From: Gerris lacustris | Lineage: Eukaryota; Arthropoda; Insecta; Hemiptera; Gerridae | Length of the DNA: 64,000 nucleotides | Reading direction: 5' to 3' | NCBI GenBank assembly: GCA_951217055.1 | Contig: OX578281.1 | Location: 11,626,447-11,690,446, forward strand | Part shown: piece by piece, positions 1 to 13,261 of the stretch | Numbering within the stretch: position 1 is the stretch's first letter | Layout of the letters: each line of letters starts with the position of its first letter | Made by a program: the position numbers and the translations under genes | Notes under the pieces: generated by a model | What the model was told of the DNA's origin: nothing | What the model saw: only the letters and a program-made list of their open reading frames with translations | Database searches by the model: none

Positions 1-136
1 TTTATTCCCGAAGTCCATAGTTATTTCCAAGATAAGTAGACCTACGAAGATTTCAATTAATTAAACTTGATGGAGGGTTTTCTTTGAACTTGGTTTGTGT
101 TTGCCCATAATTGTTTGAATTGGTGGAGAGTTTGTT

Positions 137-251
137 TTATGGCTTGGGTTTGACGGTTTTGCTCGGGGGCGGCGGGATCTTGGCGAACCCCGAAGCATCG
201 AACACTGGCAGCAGTTCCTTCACTCTGTTCCCACCTTCCATCATCCAGCGG
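137..251 (-). CDS. Candidate terminal coding exon of gene 1 (exon 5)
   Basis: Read on the minus strand, a T-rich tract followed by TTTGTTGAAG gives an acceptor ending at 252. From 251 an open frame of 37 codons runs to TAA at 139-137. It encodes a basic, Pro-rich C-terminus that includes ELLPVFDASGFAKIPPPPSK and ends KTVKPKP. Codon choice (CTG, GTG, CCG, AAG) is GC-rich and matches the three firm exons, unlike the surrounding AT-rich repeats. The acceptor phase needs one nucleotide to complete a codon. The exon ending at 13262 leaves exactly two, so the join gives Ser (AG+C). Linkage across about 13 kb is inference: phase agreement alone has a one-in-three chance, and exons could be missing between. 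Another frame of the same stretch is open for 75 codons and cannot be fully excluded. Confidence 0.4.
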
Positions 252-540
252 CTTCAACAAACAGTAGTTATAAAAAAAAAACAATAATAATCATCACAAT
301 AATCATCATAATAACATTAAAAAAAAAATAAAATAATATAAATTCGTGTGGTGTCGTGGGAAACCCAGTAGGAACGAAGTTCCTTACGCTTTTCACTAAA
401 TAAAAATTTACAAAACCACTCTGCTAAGTATACGATGCTAACTACTTATACATGGCGGAGTTAGAAAAGAGACAAAAGTAAAAGTAACTATCTATACTTA
501 TACTTAGCGGAGTTAAGGCAAAATAAAAAGAAATTCATTT
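252..540. other. AT-rich intronic sequence, no gene seen
   Basis: Runs of AAT/AAAAT simple sequence lie next to the presumed exon acceptor. They are followed by two loose copies of a short motif (GGCGGAGTTA-like) near 453 and 497. I see no coding potential. Confidence 0.5.
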
Positions 541-1612
541 TTATATCATTGAAGCGAGCGTACGTTTTGAATCAATATTCAATATAACATGATGGTAAGT
601 TGATAGTTAAAGAAAATGATTGTAGTAAAGAGCCGAGTAGTGAGGAAACAGAGCTATTTCCAATTCCCTCACGCCACGGCCTACTTCATTTAATAGTATA
701 TTATGTTACTAGGCTGTGAAGTGAGTTTTTTCTTTACCGTGGCAATTAAATTTACTATCGAGCGAAGCGAGAGTAATGAAGGGATCCAAGGTAAAGAAAA
801 AACACTTCACAGTCGTGTAGCATATGCTATTTTTCCTAAGGTAGCAGACAATGAAAAAACATTAAATATTAATCAATATAATTATAACAAATATTAGTAC
901 ATAATTAAGATTTAAAAAAAAGAACCCTTAAAAAGAGGTTACACTATAACAAAAGAAAAAATGAAACGCATTGACATCTAGCGGATTTTAATCGTACTTA
1001 GAAGCATTTCTACAAAGATTGCAGCGCTAAAAACGGAAATTTACTATTTCCATGATAACTACCAGCAGGAAAGAAAAAAGTTTTACGTCCTAGGACGTAA
1101 AAAAGTTTTTCTTTACAGCTAGGAGTAATGAAAAAATGGATTTTAGCTATGTTTTTAGGCTCTAAAGTTACTATTTCACAGCCTACCACGGAAAAAATAT
1201 ATTACTTCACTACACAAAAAATTCTGCTTGTATCAGGTTGAAATTTTACAAGCCTGTTTCAATTGTACTTTAGACGATTTATTAAAATCGTTACGTTAGA
1301 ACGTAAGATCGGTAAAAAAGTTGTTTTCTCTATTTTTAGTCCGCTTTCATAGTTTTACCGATCTTTAATACTTCATAGCGGTGTCGGTGTTGGTTTTACT
1401 AAAAAAAAACAAAAAATAATAAATAATTAAAAAGTCGTTTGTCTCATTGAATAGATAAAGTTAGAATTTTTTTCCCGTCCTAAAATTCCAATTTTGTATT
1501 TGAAGCTTATGTTCACTCGAGCGTTGCGCGCGAACGCTTGGGTGGATTACGTTGGCCAACGAACTCATCCTGGGCATTGGTTAAATGAACATGTGTACCA
1601 AATATCAACTGA
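541..1612 (-). repeat. G2 element (GTCY class), minus copy, split by an M3 insertion
   Basis: The left end (from 541, ATCATTGAAGCGAGCGTA) is the reverse complement of the 3' end of the G2 copies at 20856-21600 and 61433-62186. The match resumes at about 1199 with TATTACTTCACTACAC and runs to about 1612. The intervening 690-1198 is an M3 foldback inserted into it. The 5' (GTCT)n end of G2 is missing, so this copy is truncated. Confidence 0.7.
690..1198 (+). repeat. M3 foldback element, copy 1
   Basis: About 510 bp, bounded by TAGGCTGTGAA at the left and TTCACAGCCTA at the right. The element contains sub-hairpins: GGCTGTGAAGTG near 712 pairs with CACTTCACAGTC near 803, and TTTTACGTCCTAGGACGTAA near 1080 is a palindrome. 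A second, inverted copy lies at 4285-4815. A 64-codon frame over 703-897 lies wholly in the element and shows no domain. Confidence 0.75.
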
Positions 1613-1845
1613 ATCGATCATCTTTTACTCAAGCTATCGTCATCGGTCGATTTTATATCGATGGGTTTTGTTCTCATCAAAGTACTTGTAATAACTGATA
1701 GCAGGTTTTGGCTGCTTGATAGCCATCTTCAGATTCTAAATTAGTTGTTCACTGTTCACAGTAACATGGTATCGAAGTGACACACAATGGATAATCAATT
1801 ATTAAAGATAAAATATGTGTAGAAAAGTAAAATCGGGTTGCATTT

Positions 1846-2313
1846 TGCTTCCGAGCTTACCGAAGGTAACGGAAGCATTGTGTTCACTTTTGAGAACGAA
1901 AAACTTTTATGTCTCCGATTTTAAAAATTCCAAGACAGAAATCCGTTTCAGACATCAGGGAACATTTTTGGTCTCATGTCTGTCTGTCTGTCTGTCTGTC
2001 TGTCGGTCTGTCGGTCTGTGTGTCCGCGAATTATGAAACGTGCGACGATAACTTGAGTAAATGTCGACCGATTTTGATGAAATTTGGTAGACACGTTCAT
2101 TTTACCAATGCCAAGGACGAGTTCGTTGGACCACGTTATCCGTCCAAGCGTCCACGAGCAACGCTCGTGTAAACGTGAACTTCAAATTTAAAATTGGAAT
2201 TTTAGGTCGGGAAAAAAATCTAACTTCATCTATTTAATGAGACAAACATTTTCTTCAAATACAATTTTTTTAGTAAAACCAACAGCGACACCGCTATGAA
2301 GTTTTAAAGATCG
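1846..2313 (+). repeat. G1 element (GTCY class), 3'-truncated
   Basis: It starts with the G1 head GCTTCCGAGCTTACCGAAGG, which folds on itself with the CGGAAGC that follows. It continues with (GTCT)n at 1979-2025 and the conserved block with GATGAAATTTGGTAGACA, and stops after CACCGCTATGAAG. The normal 3' end (GAGGAAGCTATGTGCCACAC) is absent. It lies tail-facing the truncated G2 copy at 1199-1612 and shares a related GTAAAACCAACAGCGACACC block with it. Confidence 0.8.
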
Positions 2314-2395
2314 TCCCCTCGTATCCCCCCCGGCGACGACGTCATGACATGAATACGGAATGCTAGACGGTGTCACACAAAAAAGTCCTCTCCCT

Positions 2396-2761
2396 AGAAT
2401 TTTCTTGAGGGCAAGTGTTCAAGGTACTCAATAGTCCAAGTTAAAGTCATTCATTAATTCATTCATTCATTCATGATAACATTTCATTCAATAAAAATAA
2501 ATTTAATCGAGTAAAGATGTAACATTGTTGAAAACATCATATTGAGAATGAATGTCAGATAATATTTATATTTCTTTATAGGTAAAATCTGATTCTAAAA
2601 CCATTCTCTTTTATTCCATTTCTCAATAGGTTGTTACATCTTTACTCGATTAAATTTATTTTTATTGAATGAAATGTTATCATGAATGAATGAATGAATG
2701 AATGAATGACTTTAACTTGGACTATTAAGTACCTTGAACACTTGCCCTCAAGAAAATTCTA
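2396..2761. repeat. Foldback element with about 135-bp arms
   Basis: The left arm (2396-2533) begins AGAATTTTCTTGAGGGCAAG. It is repeated inverted at 2622-2761, ending CTTGCCCTCAAGAAAATTCT. The arms include complementary (ATTC)n/(GAAT)n tracts. The loop is about 90 bp and AT-rich. There is no coding content, and this is typical of a non-autonomous DNA transposon or a large hairpin. Confidence 0.8.
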
Positions 2762-3180
2762 AATAAATAAATAAAAAAAATAAAAAATAGTGTAGTATTA
2801 AGAACCAGTCAACGGAGGTTTTCGTTCATCCCACTGAATTATTTTTAGTGACATTTTAAGTAAGAATAAACCAAAAAAAGTTATTATTAAGACTTCAATT
2901 TCATTATATATATATATTTAAAGGGGGTTTATGGCTTAGTTCTAATTAAAAAGGGCTTTAGAGTTATCTTCCTATCGACAATGGCTTACAAACTTTTCAG
3001 GGATTGAAGCTTTGTAATACAAGATTTGTGGTTAGTAATAGTTTTTCAACTTCCTGATGAAGACAATTATTCACAAATTAATTATTACAATTCGTTTCCC
3101 TTGATTTTATCAATCTTCTAAAATATTCTTAAATACTGAGATATTCTCTAGTAATTATTATTATTATTATTATTACTGGT
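2762..3180. other. AT-rich spacer with short simple repeats
   Basis: Contains (AAAT)n at 2762-2790, a short (TA)n at 2905-2918 and (ATT)n at 3155-3175. No open frame or recognisable repeat family was seen. Confidence 0.5.
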
Positions 3181-3840
3181 CTTATATTACTTTGCTTTGT
3201 AAGTTTCATCGCACATTTCCGTTTCCCCAATTTTGAACTACTTCCCGTGATTCAATCTTCCCCAAATTTTGCACATAGATACAACTAAGGTGAAGAATAC
3301 AGAAACCAAAATAACAAAAACAAAAAACAAAATGGCGTCAAATTTATTTGCTTTTTAAGTTTCATCGCACACCTATTACCCCAATTTTGAACCACTTACC
3401 GTCATTCAATCTTCCCCAAATTTTGCACATAGATACAACTAAGGTGAAGAATACAGAAACCAAAAAAACATAAACAAAAAAACAAAATGGCGTCAAATTT
3501 ATTTGCTTTTTAAGTTTCATCGCACACCTATTACCCCAATTTTGAACCACTTACCGTCATTCAATCTTCCCCAAATTTTGCACATACATACAACTAAGGT
3601 GAAGAATACAGAAACCAAAAAAACAAAAATAAAAAACAAAATGGCTTCAAATTTATTTGCTTTTTAAGTTTCATCGCACACCTATTACCCCAATTTTGAA
3701 CCACTTACCGTCATTCAATCTTCCCCAAATTTTGCACATACATACAACTAAGGTGAAGAATACAGAAACCAAAAAAAAATAAAAAAAAATAAAATAAAAA
3801 AAAATAAAAAAAAAAAAATAAAAAAAAATAAAAATTAAAT
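3181..3840. repeat. Tandem repeat, unit about 155 bp, about four copies
   Basis: GTTTCATCGCAC recurs at 3203, 3359, 3514 and 3668, giving periods of 156, 155 and 154 bp. Each unit carries CCCCAAATTTTGCACATA and an A-rich tail. The last unit runs into expanded (AAAAT)n at 3770-3835. The first unit is the most divergent. The size is in the range of satellite monomers, so this may be a small seed of a satellite array. Confidence 0.85.
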
Positions 3841-3957
3841 TTAGATAATGGTTTTCAATGCGTGACATTATTACAGGAATAACATTCTGTTAATTGTTCT
3901 CTTGACTAAGAGTGTGATTGCCCATGCAAAGGTAAATAAAGTTCTCTTATACTACGA

Positions 3958-4275
3958 CTGCTTACATACGGTTTTGTTAAACTAGGTTTGTGTCTTAACA
4001 GTTTTGTTAAACTACCATTGAGCTAAAACAGTTTTGTTAAACTAAGGTTGTGTAAATACAGTTTTGTTAAACTAGGTTTGTGTAAATACCATTTTGTTAC
4101 TACGATTTACTAAAACAGTTTTGTTATTACGATTGTACTAAAACTAGGTTTGTGCAAATGCAGTTTTGTGAAACTAGGTTTGAGTAAACACAGTTTTGTT
4201 AAACTAGGTTTGTGTAAATACAGCTTTAATGAATAAGTTTTTGTAAATACTGTTTTGATAAATAGGTTTGTCTAA
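3958..4275. repeat. Diverged minisatellite, unit about 31 bp
   Basis: Roughly ten degenerate copies of CAGTTTTGTTAAACTAGGTT plus TGTGTAAATA. An isolated remnant of the same repeat sits at 6070-6115, suggesting that the M3 copy and the G3 element between them were inserted into a once longer array. Confidence 0.75.
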
Positions 4276-4284
4276 ATTAATTTT

Positions 4285-4815
4285 TTCCGTAGTAGGCTGT
4301 GAAATAGTAACTTTAGAGCCTAAAAAACATAGCTAAAATCCATTTTTTCATTACGTGGACTTAAAAAATCTTTTCATTACTCCTAGCTGTAAAGAAAAAA
4401 TCTTTTACACCCTAGGAACTAAAAGATTTTTATTTTCCGGCGGGTAGTTGTCAAAACTTCCGTTAGTAGTGCTGCAGTCTTTGTAGAAATGCTTCTAGTA
4501 CGATAAAAATCCGCTAGATGTCAATGCGTTTTATTCATCTTTTCTTATAGTGTAACCTCTTTTTAAGGTTTCTTTTTTTAAGTCTTAAGTATGTACGAAT
4601 ATTTGTTATTATTATATATTGATTAGTGATTAATATTTAATGTTTTTAATTGTCTGCTACCTCGGAAAAAATAGCATATGCTACGCGACTGTGAAGTGTT
4701 TTTTCTTTACCTTGGCTCCCTTCATTACTCTCGCTTCGCTCGATAGTAAATGTAATTGCCACGGTAAAGAAAAAACTCACTTCGCAGCCTAGTAACATAA
4801 TATACTATTTTTTGG
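4285..4815 (-). repeat. M3 foldback element, copy 2 (inverted)
   Basis: Reverse-complement copy of 690-1198, from ATTTTTTCCGTAGTAGGCTG to CAGCCTAGTAACATAATATA, with the same internal hairpins. It differs by small indels and substitutions, so the two copies are not very recent. Confidence 0.8.
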
Positions 4816-5059
4816 AGATTTTGATATCGACAGAAAAGAATTGACGCGGATTGAATCAATAATTTTAGAATCTTTAGGTATCTCAAATAATCATATAAAC
4901 GAATAATTGTTATTATATTTTATCTGGATATTTGTTTATTTCTTTTTAAACAAGCTTTTAGGTCTATTTATTTTATTTTAATTTTGTTATTTAACTAAGT
5001 TGATTAATTGTGTTTTAATGAGGTATACATTAAGTTTTGTAAATGTATAGTTTCTTATT
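4816..5059. other. AT-rich spacer
   Basis: No repeat family or open frame recognised. It ends in ...TTCTTATT, where the G3 element inserts. Confidence 0.4.
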
Positions 5060-5959
5060 AGGGTTTTGTAGATACTTGTCAAAACCCTTATGCCGAGGGT
5101 GATGTGTCCGTCTGTCCGTCGCTTTTTGGTTCATAGGGCCCGAACCGTTTAAGCGAAAGTGCTGAAATATGAAACACTGGTGCAACTTTTTGACCCAACC
5201 ACAGGAAAAATATACAGAAGTTCAAAATTAGATATGCGCATGCGCAATTCGAAAATATGTGATAAACTCAACATTTTTTATATTTTGTAATTTTTGAGTG
5301 GGGTATCAAATGAAAGCTGCTGAAGAGTAGGACACAAATATATATATGCTTTTTTAATTTTGCATTTCTTATTGGTTAAAAAAAATCAAAATATACCCAA
5401 AAAAAAATGCCCCCCCCCCAACCACTATAGATCGGCTGGTGCTAAAATTTCGAAATAATTCATGCTAATACCTTATTGTGGCGCGATGAAAATTCCGGGA
5501 GTTCATTCTAAATTCTCAAAAATTGCCAATTATGGGCGCGAAAAAGTGAAGTGCGCCCAAAATTTTATTTTTTGACAATTTTGAGTTGGGTATCAAATGA
5601 AAGCTGCTGAAGAGTAGGACACAAATATATATATGCTTTTTTAAATTTTGCATTTCTTATTGGTTAAAAAATCAAAATATACCAAAAAAAAATCCCCCCC
5701 CCCAACCACTATAGATCGGCTGGTGCTAAAATTTCGAAATAATTCATGGTTATACCTTATGGTGGGGCGATGCAAATTTCCTGAAAAATGTAATTTATCT
5801 TGTCTTTATTACTGATAAAAAACATTGTGACCCCCCGGGGGATCGAACCCGGGACCCTTGAGATCGAAGACAAAAGAATCTTAATTACATAATGGGTATG
5901 CTTACTCATCTACAAAACCCTAAAAAGTACTTGGACGCAAGTACTTCCCTGTGATTTTT
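5060..5959 (+). mobile_element. G3 element, Helentron/DINE-1-like architecture, copy 1
   Basis: The 5' end AGGGTTTTGTAGAT is followed by its own inverse (CAAAACCCT), a (GTCYGTC)n tract at 5106-5120 and two internal copies of a block with GGGTATCAAATGAAAGCTGC (5303 and 5588). A tRNA-like module in reverse orientation follows (GATCGAACCCGGG near 5841), then the inverted sub-terminal repeat ATCTACAAAACCCT (5908-5921). The 3' hairpin has a 9-bp stem (AAGTACTTG, loop GACG, CAAGTACTT at 5925-5946), and the element ends CCCTGTGATTTTT. An internal inverted repeat plus terminal hairpin and no clear TSD is the known layout of Helentron-associated non-autonomous elements. The class assignment is inference. 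No protein is encoded. Confidence 0.7.
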
Positions 5960-6734
5960 GATTAGTTATTGTCTATAAGAGATTGCTTAGTAAGCTGTGT
6001 TGTAGGAACTCATTATAAATGAGCACCCCCACAAATGTTATATTTAATAAATATATTGTGTTACTTTCTTGTTAAATTAGGTTTGTGTAAATAAAATTTT
6101 GTTAAACAACGTTTAATGTATACAACATGAACTAAACACCAATAAATTACTATCCCAAAAATAACTTAAATTTACTCTAACGTGTTGTGTTTTAGATTTC
6201 ATTTCCCCTATTAAATTCAAGATTCAAAAGTTGATATAATGAACTTACAATTAAATAATAGGAAATTTCAGAAACGACCCATGAAACATTTAGCAAGAGT
6301 TATTTTAAGTTTGCTATTCTTATTAATCAATTATGTCTTATAATTCGAATAATTATTAATGTAACAGTTATTTTACACAAGGCCTAACGTTGTCCCAACA
6401 ATTTTGTTATTCCCTTAAAGCGAAACATTTACCACATTCATTATTACAACGGATAAGTGTAATGTGTAATGAACTAAAGTAGTTTTATATAAGTAGTTGG
6501 TTGTTTTTTGGAATGAAAGTCCTTTATTATATTTTATTCAAACAAGCTTTCGTCCAGGGAACCTGGGCTTCTTCAGGTTTTGGAAATACTGTAAATTTAG
6601 AGAAACAAATGGTCAAAATGTAAAGTAGTTTTGATCAAGATGTCAAAAATAAGAAATCAGACTAAGACCAGAACCACAAGCAAATCTTTAAAACCCACTT
6701 TCTAGGTACAAGGGATATCAAAACGGATAAATAT
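5960..6734. other. Spacer with remnant of the 31-bp repeat
   Basis: 6070-6115 matches the 31-bp minisatellite unit. Around 6540-6590 a block with GCTTTCGTCCAGGGAACCTG resembles half of a foldback terminus. No coding sequence was seen. Confidence 0.45.
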
Positions 6735-7412
6735 ACAGGGTGACCCACATAAGGTGTAACACAGAAAAACCTGAGGTTCTACATCACATTTCTGACAAAA
6801 AATGTTATATAACATAATGGTTGATCGACCTTCGTTTTCGAGATATATCGATTATTTATTGTTACCCTTTCTATTTTTTCACCAAGTCTTAGGGTCATTT
6901 AAAGTCATGGAGACTGATAATCTTGTCATTTATTACCTCTTTTTCATCCAAATAAGTTTGAAAACTTGAAGCAAACTTATTAACAAGTTATATCATTTTA
7001 AAGCTTATTAAACGGGCCAGTTTTACACGAGGTCAAATTTATTCATTTACCATACAAATTAAAAAGTTATGCTACCAAGAACGTTGACCACAAATTTCTT
7101 ATTAACCAAAACATTGTATTTAGAAGTATATAAAATTAATTTAATAAGGGTATTATGGGCAAGCAGCATGACATTTTTAAAGCAAATTTCCTCGCCTTTT
7201 GAATGGTGAAAACCCCGTCTTTATATCTTTTTTAGATTTTACGCTATAACGTTTTTAATGGGATAAAGTCACCAGAAAATGAGATAATTGAAAAATCGAT
7301 ATATCTCGAAAACGAAGGTCGATCAACCATTATGTTATATAACATTTTTTGTCAGAAATGTGATGTAGAACCTCAGGTTTTTCTGTGTTACACCTTATGT
7401 GGGACACCCTGT
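6735..7412. repeat. Foldback MITE with ACAGGGTG terminal inverted repeats
   Basis: 678 bp. The left end ACAGGGTGACCCACATAAGG is mirrored by CCTTATGTGGGACACCCTGT at the right. The inverted match is about 130 bp long and includes CATAATGGTTGATCGACCTT and a reverse copy near 7312. TA dinucleotides flank both ends (6733-6734 and 7413-7414), which suits a Tc1/mariner-type MITE. No open frame of note. Confidence 0.75.
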
Positions 7413-8077
7413 ATAAGAATATCAAATTTAATTCACTACATAACAATAAATAAATATATGCGGCGTATATAAGACAGTAATAAATAATATAGAAGTAAAC
7501 GTTTTTTAAGTTATTTTAACTAAAGAATTGTCACTTTATGTTGTATAGGAAGTATGTTTCTATTTTCCCAAGCTATTAGTCTAATATGTGGTTTTAGACT
7601 GTCTAAATAATTTGTTAATTGAATATTCTTCTAATCGAAAAAATTGTTTTATCATTAACCTTTGCTCTATGGTTAAAGAATGTCCAATTTCTATTTATTT
7701 AATAAATTAATAAAAATAATAATAAGTGCAAATTGCTTTTGGCTAAGGGAATTGAAGGCATTAACGGAATTGTGTCGTGGTCTTTTACACGTCTTAATTT
7801 ATAAATGATGATATAATACATTAGCAACAAATTACACCAACATTGTGAATAACCTTGTATTAACTGTGGAAAATTCTGCGTTTTTGACCTTGCTTGATCT
7901 ATTAAATATAATTTTTAAGATTTTTTTTTTTTTTTTTTTTCAAAGAAGATAATTTTAATATAATATTTCATCTAGTATCTTTGAAGAATACTATCATGTA
8001 TGTACTTGCATTAGATTGAACATTTTATTTTCTACTTTTTTAACATAACCAGGTTCCTTTATTTAATTTATTATTTA
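7413..8077. other. AT-rich spacer, no gene seen
   Basis: Contains a 20-nt poly-T run at about 7920-7940. No repeat family recognised. Confidence 0.4.
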
Positions 8078-8139
8078 TCTTACCAAAGGTAACGGAAGCT
8101 ATGTGATCGTTCTAAAGAACGGTCATTTTTTATATCCCC

Positions 8140-8955
8140 CTTTTTTTTTTTAAATTTTTATTAGAATATTGCAACTACATAATTACATGTTATAAGCAAT
8201 AATGATGTATGTTTTTAGAATGACATGATGTTGACTTGAAGTGAGGAACTGTCCATTAACAGTACTCACAGGTACTAGCATGAATTATTACATATATTTA
8301 GAAGTTATACATCGCTTAATAAATCGAGCAGTGGCCACTGCCTCTTTAGACGTCGAGGAGGATTTCCGGGAATGGATGGCAATGATAGGTTGTGGATTAA
8401 TGGATTAGGGTGTTGGGATATGGAGTCATGGAAGGATTTGTAACGAGATTTGGACGAAGGGGACTTTAAGGTCGTTGTGAAGGGTAAAGTTAGAAACATA
8501 GAAAGGAGCGTGGACTATTCTTCTTAGGATTTTGGACTGTAGGGACTGGATTCGATAGGAGTTGGAACGCTTGGTGGAACCCCAGAATTCGATACCGTAT
8601 AACCATATGGGCTTAATTATGGTGTTATAAATGAGTAATTTGTTATGTGTGCTGAGTTTAGATGTATGGTGTAGAAGTCTGTGTAAAATTCTGTAGCGTC
8701 TGTTGCAGTCTTGTCGTTTAAGTTTTGTGTGGTGTGCCCAGGTCAAACGACGGTCCAGATGTAAACCAAGGTAGCGGACGGAACTAGAGTGAGGGATAGG
8801 AATTTGGTTTAGGGTTAGTGGTTCACATATGCCATGTCGCAAACTAAACGTCACATGGACACTTTTGTTTTCATTAATTTTGATTCTCCACTTCTTGAGC
8901 CAAGTTTCCAGAAGTAAGAGGTGTTGCTGAACTTGATCAGATGCTATTCTAGGAG
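8140..8955 (-). mobile_element. 5'-truncated jockey-type LINE with 12-bp target-site duplication
   Basis: A plus-strand poly-T (8141-8151) is the poly-A tail of an element lying on the minus strand. The element is bracketed by perfect TTTTATATCCCC repeats (8128-8139 and 8956-8967). It carries the 3' part of a non-LTR retrotransposon ORF2 and is truncated at its 5' end, the usual product of aborted target-primed reverse transcription. Confidence 0.8.
8305..8945 (-). pseudogene. C-terminal fragment of jockey-clade reverse transcriptase ORF
   Basis: The minus-strand frame from 8945 reads through WLKKWRIKINENKSVHVTF, then VRYLGLHLDRRLTWAHHTKL at about 8740. YLGxxLDRRLTW is the conserved motif downstream of the reverse-transcriptase palm in jockey/I-type LINEs. 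It is followed by the usual YGIEFWGSTKRSN region and ILRRIVHAPFYVSN. A frameshift near 8440-8490 moves the frame to a second segment with SISQHPNPLIHNLS and a stop near 8305. The polymerase catalytic motifs lie upstream of the truncation and are missing, so this is dead. Confidence 0.85.
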
Positions 8956-9350
8956 TTTTATATCCCCGATTTCAAAAATTACAAGACACTTTAATTTTTG
9001 CGAACCCACATATCTTAAAAACTACACGTCCAAATATAAAGAAATTTGGATGGTAGGTCATAATTAACCCATTGTTGGTCCCATATAAGTTTCAAACTTC
9101 TGCATTCATTTGTTTCTCTTCCACATGCGCACAAACATACATTTATTTACACCTAGCTTCAAAAGTACTTGTCTGATTTATATGAAACTTTTTATAGTTT
9201 ATCATAAGATACATTAATTTGCACCTTAACAAGTAAATTTCTGATTTTTATGAAATTTGGATGGTTTGTCGAAAGTAGCACGCAGATAGCCCCTGTTTAA
9301 TTTCAACCGTCTACGCCTTAAATTTTGCTAAATTGATACTTTCCTTCATG

Positions 9351-10770
<1,420 letters not shown>

Positions 10771-10975
10771 AAAATACGATTAAACGGCATAAATCATAAC
10801 ACGAGTGTAATAATGTCAGTGACGTATTTTAAAATGATAAAATTAAAATGAATAGGTTTATTAATATTTTTAATAGAATTACTCAACTAAGCAATTATAT
10901 TTAAATAATGATACGAATGAAAATAAAAAGGTTCTTGAGTTCTTATCAAAACGAATCATCAAAGGTAACTTAAAA
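10771..10975. repeat. Copy A of a 205-bp direct duplication
   Basis: The sequence from AATACGATTAAACGGCATAA to AAAGGTAACTTA is repeated in the same orientation at 11386-11594, with many substitutions and small indels. Both copies contain GTCAGTGACRTRTTTTAA and TCAAAACGAATYATCAAA. Confidence 0.7.
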
Positions 10976-11237
10976 AAAAAATATTAAAAAAACATTTTTA
11001 AAAAACAAGTTTTTAATTAGTATTCTTCTCAGTAAACCCTTTCATTTGATACCCATGTCATGGGCACACTTAAAAATTTACTAGTTCGCCATCTTGAACT
11101 GCCCACCATATTGGATTTAGAATGACCACTTAGCTAATCATGCAATGTCATCCAAACTAAACGTGTATGCAAAATGTCACTTCAATCGGTTGAGGATAAC
11201 TGCTTTAAAATTCAGTTGCATGATTTGACCCGAGCAT
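10976..11237. other. Dispersed-repeat-like segment ahead of an (ACAT)n tail
   Basis: Contains TTTCATTTGATACCCATGTC, the reverse complement of a core found in G3 and G4, and TCAGTTGCATGATTTGACCC leading directly into (ACAT)n. A simple-sequence tail of this kind is common at the 3' ends of retroposons. Confidence 0.4.
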
Positions 11238-11357
11238 TACATACATACATACATACATGCATACATACATACATACATACATACATACATACATACATAC
11301 ATACATACATACATACATACATACATACATACATACATACATACATACATACATACA
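11238..11357. repeat. (ACAT)n microsatellite
   Basis: About 30 uninterrupted ACAT units, apart from one GCAT near 11258. Apparent Tyr-Ile-His-Thr and Cys-Met-Tyr-Val frames are translation of the repeat. Confidence 0.95.
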
Positions 11358-11385
11358 AACATTGCAAGTTAAATAAAAACTTGTA

Positions 11386-11594
11386 AAATACGATAAAATG
11401 GCCTAAATCATAACAAAACTGTAAAAACGTCAGTGACATGTTTTAATGATAAAATGGAAATGGATTATTTATTTTTATTTTCTCAATAATTATGAATATA
11501 ATCAAATAGGCAATTATATCAAAATAACAATGCAAACGAAAACCAAAAAGTTTTTGAATTCTTAACAAAACGAATTATCAAAAGTATCTTAAAT
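11386..11594. repeat. Copy B of a 205-bp direct duplication
   Basis: Partner of 10771-10975 with an offset of about 615 bp. The (ACAT)n tract and its preceding segment lie between the two copies. Confidence 0.7.

Positions 11595-13261
<1,667 letters not shown>

Larger units (their letters stand above)
8078..9350 (+). repeat. G1 element split by a LINE insertion
   Basis: The G1 head (ACCAAAGGTAACGGAAGC) runs 8078-8139 and resumes at 8956 with TTTTATATCCCCGATTTC, continuing to about 9350. The block GAAATTTGGATGGTTTGTCG near 9258 also occurs in the copy at 35615-35985. The 12-bp stretch TTTTATATCCCC occurs at both 8128-8139 and 8956-8967, flanking the LINE. Confidence 0.75.

Noticed and set aside
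703..897. 64-codon plus-strand frame
   Set aside because: It lies wholly in the M3 foldback. The inverted copy at 4285-4815 does not keep the frame.
5820..5925. Possible tRNA gene (GGTTCGATCCC T-arm, tRNA-Lys-like stretch on the minus strand)
   Set aside because: The acceptor and D arms do not close. The same module recurs in G3 copies, so it is a tRNA-derived piece of a repeat.
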